Below are positions 1 through 5,049 of a DNA stretch of 6,750 bases, in pieces. Below the pieces are notes generated by a model. That model saw only the letters and a program-made list of their open reading frames with translations. It was not told where the DNA came from and made no database searches. The first letter of the stretch is position 1. Every line of letters begins with the position of its first letter. The DNA comes from Pelethousia sp002409725. GTDB taxonomy: Bacteria > Bacillota > Clostridia > Christensenellales > CAG-138. The DNA lies in assembly GCA_937915455.1 (NCBI GenBank), contig CALDNN010000146.1:1-6750 (forward strand), in the 5' to 3' direction. The translations under genes were made by a program, and so were the position numbers.

Positions 1-35
1 TGTGACTGGAGTTCAGACGTGTGCTCTTCCGATCT
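1..35. other. Illumina TruSeq read-2 adapter remnant (artefact)
   Basis: Bases 2-35 match the 34-base TruSeq read-2 adapter end to end, finishing with the diagnostic GCTCTTCCGATCT. Base 1 would be the last base of an index or simply noise. This is library oligo left at a contig edge, not genomic DNA. An open frame runs through it by chance, with a GTG at base 19, and would add a false N-terminus (V/M-C-S-S-D-L) to the VirB4-like protein. Those residues should be removed from any translation. Confidence 0.97.
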
Positions 36-36
36 C

Positions 37-1584
37 ATCGATCAGGTAACGGCCATCAAGATGATCAAGCGGACGGTATCCGACGTCGGAAAAATGAAGC
101 TGGACGAACAAAAGAAAGCGGTTCGCGCCGGATATGACCCGGATATCCTCCCCCCGGATCTCGCCACCTATAGCGAAGAATCCCTCAATCTCCTAAAGGA
201 TCTCCAAAGCCGCAATGAGCGCATGTTCAATCTAACGTTCACCATCATAAACGTAGCGGACACGCCCCGCGCCCTGGATAACATGATCTTTCAATTGTCC
301 AACCTCATCCAGGGGAATAACTGTGGGATCTTCCGACTGGACTTCCAGCAGGAGCAAGGGCTAGTATCGGCGCTCCCCCTTGGCCTGAATCGCATTGAGA
401 TCCAGCGTGGTCTTACCACGTCAAGCGCGGGAATTCTCATTCCCTTCACCACGCAGGAGCTTTTCCAAGCAGGCAAGGAAGCCCTGTATTACGGTCTGAA
501 TGCCCTTTCTAACAATCTGATCATGGCAGACCGCAAGCTGCTGCAAACACCCAACGGCTTGATCCTGGGCATACCGGGCAGTGGCAAGAGTTTTTCGGCC
601 AAGCGGGAAATGACCAACGTTTTCTTTGTCACCGATGATGATATCTATGTATGTGACCCGGAAGGCGAGTATTATCCCCTGGTCAAACGCCTCAATGGTC
701 AGGTAATCCGCATATCCGCAACCAGCAAGGATTACGTAAATCCCCTGGATATCAACGTGAATTACGGGGATGGCGACAGCCCCACGGATCTGAAAGCGCC
801 ATTCATCCTCTCCCTCATGGAATTGATTGTGGATCGCCGGGAAGGGCTGGAAGCCATCGAAAAAACGGTGATTGACCGATGCGTGGGGATCATCTACCAA
901 AAGTATCTTGCAGACCCGCGCCCGGAGAACGTCCCTATCCTGGGGGATCTTCACCAAGCTCTACTGAACCAGAAGGATATCCCCCAGGCCCAAACCCTGG
1001 CCGCTGCGCTGGAAATCTACGTCACGGGTTCGCTACGGCTTTTCAATAACCGCACCAACGTGGATATCCAGAACCGATTCGTATGCTTTGATATCAAGGA
1101 GCTGGGGACACAGCTTAAAAAGCTGGGGATGCTCATTGTTCAGGATCAGGTCTGGAACAGAGTGACCATCAACCGTGCGCAAAAGAAATCCACGCGCTAT
1201 TACATGGACGAATTCCACTTGCTCCTGAAGGAGCCGCAAACAGCGTCCTATAGCGTGGAAATCTGGAAGCGTTTTAGGAAGTGGGGCGGTATCCCGACAG
1301 GGATCACACAAAACGTTAAAGATTTACTATCATCTCCCGAAATAGAGAATATTTTAGAAAACAGTCCGTTCATTTACATGCTGAACCAGGGCCCTGGTGA
1401 CCGCGCAATTCTTGCTAAGAAGCTGAATATCAGCGAACACCAGCTTTCCTATGTAACCAATTCCGGTGCGGGCGAAGGGCTGCTGTTCTATGGGAATGTG
1501 ATTCTTCCCTTCGCGGATAAGTTCCCGAAGGAAACAGAGCTTTATAAGGTCATGACAACGAAGCCCGAGGAAGTGGGCGGCTGA
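37..1584 (+). CDS. virB4: VirB4/TraE-family conjugal transfer ATPase, 5'-truncated by the contig end
   Basis: ATPase that powers assembly and substrate transfer in the type IV secretion channel of a Gram-positive conjugative element, acting at the cytoplasmic face of the membrane. Counting the ATC codon at 37 as residue 1, 515 residues remain. The Walker A motif GIPGSGKS lies at 178-185. It is followed by VTDDDIYVCDPEGEYYPL, with DPEGEYYPL starting at 207. The Walker B segment YYMDEFHLLL has the acidic pair in YMDEFH at 389-394, and the GITQN motif has TQN at 424-426. These are the ordered signatures of VirB4 proteins, and the wording (RSGYD-like start, DLQSRNERMF, LDFQQE, IQRGLTTSS, GKEALYYGLNALSNNLI) is that of the Tn1549/CTn group as I know it. 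Full-length relatives are about 800 residues, so roughly the first 280 are missing. The C-terminus looks complete. The break coincides with the adapter, so the truncation is an assembly edge and not a pseudogene. The next gene begins 63 bases downstream. Confidence 0.95.
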   Translation: MDQVTAIKMIKRTVSDVGKMKLDEQKKAVRAGYDPDILPPDLATYSEESLNLLKDLQSRNERMFNLTFTIINVADTPRALDNMIFQLSNLIQGNNCGIFRLDFQQEQGLVSALPLGLNRIEIQRGLTTSSAGILIPFTTQELFQAGKEALYYGLNALSNNLIMADRKLLQTPNGLILGIPGSGKSFSAKREMTNVFFVTDDDIYVCDPEGEYYPLVKRLNGQVIRISATSKDYVNPLDINVNYGDGDSPTDLKAPFILSLMELIVDRREGLEAIEKTVIDRCVGIIYQKYLADPRPENVPILGDLHQALLNQKDIPQAQTLAAALEIYVTGSLRLFNNRTNVDIQNRFVCFDIKELGTQLKKLGMLIVQDQVWNRVTINRAQKKSTRYYMDEFHLLLKEPQTASYSVEIWKRFRKWGGIPTGITQNVKDLLSSPEIENILENSPFIYMLNQGPGDRAILAKKLNISEHQLSYVTNSGAGEGLLFYGNVILPFADKFPKETELYKVMTTKPEEVGG

Positions 1585-1647
1585 TGTGGCCAGGCAGGAA
1601 AATGATAGATCCGTACATCTAGCAGTATTAAAAAAGGTGGTGAAGAA

Positions 1648-3840
1648 ATGGCCAGAAAAGTAAAATCGCGTGTGCGTACCGTACAAAAGTTTACCCGTGA
1701 AGGCCTTGTGGAACAAAGCCCAGGCAACAGCACGGAACAGTCTGCCAGCAGCAGCACAGGCGTGCAGAATAACGAAGGCCCAACGGATGGAGCAACATCC
1801 GCTGGGCCGGAGCCGGAGGGTTCGTCCTCCGGCTCTACCCGGTATCATCGCCGGGCCGAGAAGTATGAGAAACGGTACTCCAAGGTACAGGACAAGCTTG
1901 GGGATGCCAAAGAGAAAATCCCCACGCATAAGGTCAAGCACAAGGACGTGAACTTTGATGCCGAGACCGGGAAAGTCACTGTCTCCAAGGTAAAGTTTAC
2001 CGAGGACAAGCCAAAGCCCCATGTCACGAAAATCACGGAAAAACAGCGGTGGTGCAAATCCCAAGTACGAGAGAAGGTCTATGAGGATATCCGGGATCAA
2101 CTGGATGATACCACAGCATCGGACGCGCTGCATACAGGTGTAAAGGTTACGGACTATACCGTATCCGAAGGCCGCAAGCTTGGCCACAACGCCGCTGCTC
2201 GGCATAGAACCAAGCCATACGACCGGGTGGAAAAGCTGGAAGCCAAAGCAAATAAGCTAGAGCGCAAGACCGGGAGCGCCAGGGTAAAGGCAGACTACAA
2301 GGATTTTGTGAGGGAAAACCCACAGCTTTCCAGCAATCTTTATTCCCGCTGGCAGGTCAAGCGCCGGATACGGCGCGATTATGCCAAAATGCTTCGCGCG
2401 GGAAAGTCCACGTTTATGGCCAAGATCGGCAACTTTTTTTCTGGTGCTAAGGATGCGGTCTTACGGAAAATGAAGGGTTGGGCCGTGGCTGCCGGAGGCA
2501 TTTGTATGGTGATCTTCATGATCAGCAATACAGGCTCTTGCAGCAACCTCTTTGCCGGGCCGGGTGCGGCGGTAATCGGATCGTCGTATACGGCCGAGGA
2601 TGAAGATATCGCCGCTGCTACTGCCCAGTATACCAAGCTAGAAGCGGAATTGCAAAAACAAATCGACTCGATCGAGGAAACCCATCCCGGGTATGATGAA
2701 TACCGCTTCGAGGTGGACGAAATCGGGCACGATCCCCAGGAGCTTATCGCCTACCTCACGGCTAAATACCAAGCTTTTACCTATTCCCAGGTTTCCGGCG
2801 AGATCCAATCCCTTTTTGATACGCAGTACAAATTAAGCCTTGAACCCACCACCGAAACCTACACCACAACATGGGTGGATCACGAAGGGAAGCCCCAGAC
2901 CGAGACCCACACCAAAACGATCCTCAATGTTCGCCTTTCCAACACACGTCTTTCCTCGCTGGTCAGTAGTCGTTTGGATGATGAGCAATTGGATCTTTTT
3001 GATCTCTACATGGAAACCAAGGGAAACAAGGAATATTTTATAAGCCCCTGTGGGTCCTCCTGGCAGCCCATGCAGCTTTATGGCTACGCCTACAAGGATG
3101 GCGAAGTCCAGAAATATGACGGCATGGACGTATATTGCACATCCTCGTCCCTTGTGGCCGCCCTGGATGGCATTGTGTCTAGCGTAGATGGGGATTCCAT
3201 CACCATTACCGATAAATACGGTTATAACGTGACCTACAGCAACATAGGCGGGGCAGCGGTGAGCGTCGGCCGGGAAGTGGCGCAGGGTGATCCTATCGGC
3301 AGCGCTGCGGGATATTTGCACATTAAGCTTACCTACAAGGGAAAAACGCTTAACCCATACTTCTACTTCACAGGCTGCGATAATTCCGCGCTCGGTGGCG
3401 CAACCCTGGTGGATGCGGAGGGCAACCCCTACACCGTGCCCGGAGAAGCCTTGTCCGATCCGACCTTTGCCGCACTTTTAGCCGAAGCGGAGAAATACCT
3501 TGGCTACAAGTACGTGTGGGGTGGCAGCAATCCCGGTGAGAGCTTCGATTGTTCCGGCTTTGTCTGCTGGGCGTTGAACCAAAGCGGAGTGGCCAGCGTG
3601 GGCCGTACAAATGCGCAGGGGCTATATAACGGCACAACCCGGGTAGATCCTTCCCAGGCCCAGGCCGGGGATCTGATCTATTTCACGGGATCACGATCCA
3701 AAGCCGGGCACATGGTCACGCACGTGGGGATCTATGTGGGGGACGGGGTTATGCTCCACTCGGATAGCCTGGGCGTGCGGTATTCCAAGATATCCACCCC
3801 GTATTGGACAAAAAATTTGTATGCCTTCGGGCGTTTGTAA
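1648..3840 (+). CDS. Membrane-anchored cell-wall hydrolase, degenerate M23 plus NlpC/P60 (C40), CD1108 family
   Basis: Probable VirB1-like peptidoglycan hydrolase that opens the wall for the mating channel. The ATG is preceded by AAAGGTGG at 1633-1640, 7 bases upstream. In order, the 730 residues show: a Ser/Gly/Thr/Pro-rich stretch (about 20-58); a long basic, charged cytoplasmic region (60-275); one membrane segment (W278 to about S293); a helical, coiled-coil-like stretch (about 322-345); the HDPQELIAYLTAKY block from H361 typical of CD1108 proteins; an M23/LytM-like domain (about 466-568); and a C-terminal NlpC/P60 domain (about 605-730) with YVWGG at 622-626. The NlpC/P60 triad is visible: C635 in DCSGF, H692 in THVGIYVG, and H704 as the likely third residue. 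The M23 domain looks catalytically dead, with Tyr replacing two key His residues. No lysozyme domain is present, unlike CwlT of Tn916. Topology is inferred to be N-terminus inside, with the catalytic domains outside. The next gene starts 18 bases on. Family and C40 fold are confident; the role in conjugation is inferred from family and context. Confidence 0.93.
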   Translation: MARKVKSRVRTVQKFTREGLVEQSPGNSTEQSASSSTGVQNNEGPTDGATSAGPEPEGSSSGSTRYHRRAEKYEKRYSKVQDKLGDAKEKIPTHKVKHKDVNFDAETGKVTVSKVKFTEDKPKPHVTKITEKQRWCKSQVREKVYEDIRDQLDDTTASDALHTGVKVTDYTVSEGRKLGHNAAARHRTKPYDRVEKLEAKANKLERKTGSARVKADYKDFVRENPQLSSNLYSRWQVKRRIRRDYAKMLRAGKSTFMAKIGNFFSGAKDAVLRKMKGWAVAAGGICMVIFMISNTGSCSNLFAGPGAAVIGSSYTAEDEDIAAATAQYTKLEAELQKQIDSIEETHPGYDEYRFEVDEIGHDPQELIAYLTAKYQAFTYSQVSGEIQSLFDTQYKLSLEPTTETYTTTWVDHEGKPQTETHTKTILNVRLSNTRLSSLVSSRLDDEQLDLFDLYMETKGNKEYFISPCGSSWQPMQLYGYAYKDGEVQKYDGMDVYCTSSSLVAALDGIVSSVDGDSITITDKYGYNVTYSNIGGAAVSVGREVAQGDPIGSAAGYLHIKLTYKGKTLNPYFYFTGCDNSALGGATLVDAEGNPYTVPGEALSDPTFAALLAEAEKYLGYKYVWGGSNPGESFDCSGFVCWALNQSGVASVGRTNAQGLYNGTTRVDPSQAQAGDLIYFTGSRSKAGHMVTHVGIYVGDGVMLHSDSLGVRYSKISTPYWTKNLYAFGRL

Positions 3841-3858
3841 CAGGAGGATTTTGATTGC

Positions 3859-4527
3859 ATGAGAAAACTCACAAGATGCCTGGGGGCAATAGCCTGCCTG
3901 TTGTTCCTCGGCATGCCGGGCATAGCTCACGCAGGGGACAAGGAGCCTATTGCATCCCCTACCCCTACTTTCGACCTGCTTAGCCTGTTGCCGGAAATCA
4001 CACCCGCGCCGCTGCCCACGATCGCGCCGATATCTACGTTTACCCCGGATGGCAACGGAACCGTCCTGGATAACGTAACGGACGAAGATGGCAAGGAATT
4101 CTTTACCATAACAACCCCCAGCGAAAGCGTGTTTTTCCTGGTGATCGACCGCCAACGGGACGAAGAAAACGTGTATTTTCTAAACGCCGTAACCGAGGCC
4201 GACCTTATGGCCTTGGCCGCCGAGGCGGGCCTTGCACCCACTCCTACACCTGCGCCGCCCCCCACGCCGGAGCCGATTGTTGAAACAACCGCGCCGGAGC
4301 CGGAGAAAAAAGTACCCAAGGGCGGTTTGATCGTAGGCGTGCTTCTACTCCTTGCTGGCGGCGCGGGATTCTATTATTTCAAATTCATTCAGCCCGGGCA
4401 AGGCAAGGTCGCCCCGGGTGAGGATGAGGATTATGAGGACTATGAGGACGAAGATCCGGGCACCGAGGAAGCGGATCTCGACCAGGGGGCCCAGGATGCA
4501 GACAACTACGAAGATACGGACGAATAA
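3859..4527 (+). CDS. DUF4366 / CD1107-family mobile-element protein, secreted and membrane-anchored
   Basis: Accessory protein of clostridial conjugative elements; its exact role is unknown. AGGAGG at 3842-3847 sits 11 bases before the ATG, and no other in-frame start is nearer. The 222 residues begin with a signal peptide (MRKLTR, a hydrophobic core, and a likely signal peptidase I site after A23-H24-A25). The conserved core is at about 61-125 and reads FTPDGNGTV, DEDGKEFFTI, FLVIDRQRDEENVYFLNAVT. A Pro/Thr-rich spacer PTPTPAPPPTPEP (127-139) follows. A membrane helix (about 155-174, GGLIVGVLLLLAGG) comes next, then a strongly acidic tail (about 184-222) rich in Glu, Asp and Tyr. The core should lie outside the cell and the acidic tail inside. 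It directly follows the wall hydrolase, the order seen in related elements, which suggests a part in the mating apparatus. The DUF4366 core is recognised from memory of the family, not from a search. Confidence 0.9.
   Translation: MRKLTRCLGAIACLLFLGMPGIAHAGDKEPIASPTPTFDLLSLLPEITPAPLPTIAPISTFTPDGNGTVLDNVTDEDGKEFFTITTPSESVFFLVIDRQRDEENVYFLNAVTEADLMALAAEAGLAPTPTPAPPPTPEPIVETTAPEPEKKVPKGGLIVGVLLLLAGGAGFYYFKFIQPGQGKVAPGEDEDYEDYEDEDPGTEEADLDQGAQDADNYEDTDE
4420..4455 (+). repeat. Short in-frame acidic micro-repeat (GAGGAY / GAGGAYTAT)
   Basis: Twelve consecutive codons alternate GAG/GAA, GAT/GAC and TAT, with the 9-base unit GAGGAYTAT occurring twice in tandem (4426-4434 and 4435-4443), flanked by GAGGAT and GAGGAC. 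They encode residues 188-199 (EDEDYEDYEDED) in the cytoplasmic tail of the DUF4366 protein. The third-base variation between copies suggests coding constraint on an acidic tail, not recent slippage. The repeat is a candidate for length variation between strains. Confidence 0.6.
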
Positions 4528-4538
4528 GGAGGAATATC

Positions 4539-4793
4539 ATGGCGAAGAAAACCCAGTTGCAGCACTATGAGCTTTACATTCGCGTGAACGGCCTAGACAA
4601 AAGCATCCTGTCCACTTTCGATCTTAACGCCGCTGGGCGGGAATACGCCCGGCAGCGTGCGAGGGATGTGTTTGTACGCATAAGCGTTGATGGGCACGAG
4701 CTGCGGATATGTGAAGCCGATAGGATGTGCAGCAAATTCATGTCGGCCGTGCATCGGAGCGCCCCCTTGGGTCGGATGGCCATGCAGCGATAG
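4539..4793 (+). CDS. Small hypothetical protein, 84 aa
   Basis: I do not recognise this protein. Translation is well supported: AAGGAGGA at 4526-4533 overlaps the stop codon of the preceding gene (TAA 4525-4527) and lies 5 bases before the ATG, so it is probably coupled to the DUF4366 gene. The product is small, basic and soluble-looking, with no signal peptide or membrane helix. Residues of the type YELYIRVNG, then VFVRISVDGHELRICEADRM, suggest a small mixed alpha/beta fold with two strand-like stretches around an Arg-rich helix (AAGREYARQRARD). Two Cys residues lie near the C-terminal half (in RICEAD and RMCSKF). It stops immediately before the Shine-Dalgarno of the next gene. Position between the transfer-channel genes and the ArdC-like gene points to a conjugation or establishment role, but that is context only. 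Confidence 0.8.
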   Translation: MAKKTQLQHYELYIRVNGLDKSILSTFDLNAAGREYARQRARDVFVRISVDGHELRICEADRMCSKFMSAVHRSAPLGRMAMQR

Positions 4794-4802
4794 AAAGGAG
4801 GT
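4794..4802 (+). promoter_or_regulatory. Shine-Dalgarno site fixing a TTG start
   Basis: AAAGGAGGT is a near-perfect anti-16S match lying directly after the TAG of the preceding gene (4791-4793) and 5 bases before the TTG at 4808. The frame is also open upstream to a GTG at 4727, but that start has no comparable site and lies wholly inside the preceding gene. The site therefore decides for TTG at 4808. Confidence 0.85.
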
Positions 4803-4807
4803 TTACC

Positions 4808-5011
4808 TTGATCACGGATGAGCGCTTGGACGAAATCCTGCTTACCAGTGAGTTGCACGAAGATGAACTGTTTGATGAAGTCTTTGACGCTATATGCAAA
4901 CGTATAAAGTCCCTGTTCGAAGCTGGCCAATATCGAGAACACGCCATGGCCATCATGAATATGAGCTATCTCGTTCAGCGCTACGGCTGGCCCAGGACGC
5001 ATGAAAAATAA
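4808..5011 (+). CDS. Small acidic hypothetical protein, 67 aa, TTG start
   Basis: I do not recognise this protein. It is read from TTG 4808 because of the strong AAAGGAGGT 5 bases upstream. Starting at GTG 4727 would give 94 residues, but the first 27 would merely overlap the preceding gene. The 67-residue product has about 14 acidic and 8 basic residues. The N-terminal half is markedly acidic (through DEVFDAICKRI), and the rest looks helical, ending YLVQRYGWPRTHEK. There is no signal peptide, membrane segment or catalytic motif. It ends 21 bases before the ATG of the ArdC-like gene, so the two are likely co-transcribed. A small acidic protein beside an anti-restriction gene could be a DNA mimic or a partner of the ArdC-like protein, but this is speculation. 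It could equally be a structural or regulatory peptide of the element. Confidence 0.8.
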   Translation: MITDERLDEILLTSELHEDELFDEVFDAICKRIKSLFEAGQYREHAMAIMNMSYLVQRYGWPRTHEK

Positions 5012-5014
5012 CCG

Positions 5015-5021
5015 AAAGGAG
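5015..5021 (+). promoter_or_regulatory. Shine-Dalgarno site shared by a 7-codon frame and the ArdC-like gene
   Basis: AAAGGAG lies 4 bases before ATG 5026 and 11 bases before ATG 5033. The first ATG opens only seven codons. The second opens the long ArdC-like frame. An in-frame TGA at 5027-5029 rules out any earlier start for the long gene. Neither spacing is optimal, so ribosomes may divide between the two. Confidence 0.65.
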
Positions 5022-5025
5022 CCAT

Positions 5026-5049
5026 ATGAATTATGGAATCAAGATCTGA
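5026..5049 (+). other. Possible 7-codon upstream frame overlapping the ArdC-like start
   Basis: ATG 5026 opens MNYGIKI and stops at TGA 5047-5049, overlapping the first codons of the ArdC-like gene in a different frame (+1 relative to it by 7 bases). It sits close behind the Shine-Dalgarno at 5015-5021. It might dampen translation of the downstream gene or be chance. Nothing in the peptide itself argues for function. Confidence 0.25.

Noticed and set aside
421..957. Minus-strand open frame (178 codons) inside the VirB4-like gene
   Set aside because: It is fully contained in a gene with clear ATPase motifs on the other strand, and the translation shows no domain or signal.
37..1584. VirB4-like gene as a pseudogene because its N-terminus is missing
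   Set aside because: The break falls exactly at the adapter junction and all core motifs and the C-terminus are intact, so this is an assembly edge and not decay.
1584..1622. 12-codon frame starting in the TGATG overlap after the VirB4-like stop
   Set aside because: The TGATG junction looks like coupling, but the peptide MWPGRKMIDPYI is too short to judge, and the real next gene has its own Shine-Dalgarno at 1633-1640.
1585..1647. Possible promoter or terminator in the 63-base gap before the wall-hydrolase gene
   Set aside because: There is no convincing -35/-10 pair, and only a weak AGAT...ATCT inverted repeat without a T-run. It does not meet the standard for a regulatory call.
1354..2205. 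Long minus-strand open frame (283 codons) opposite the VirB4-like and wall-hydrolase genes
   Set aside because: It runs across two well-supported + strand genes and their gap, has no Shine-Dalgarno before its ATG, and its product is Cys/Phe/Leu/Arg-rich with no recognisable motif. It is a by-product of codon bias on the coding strand.
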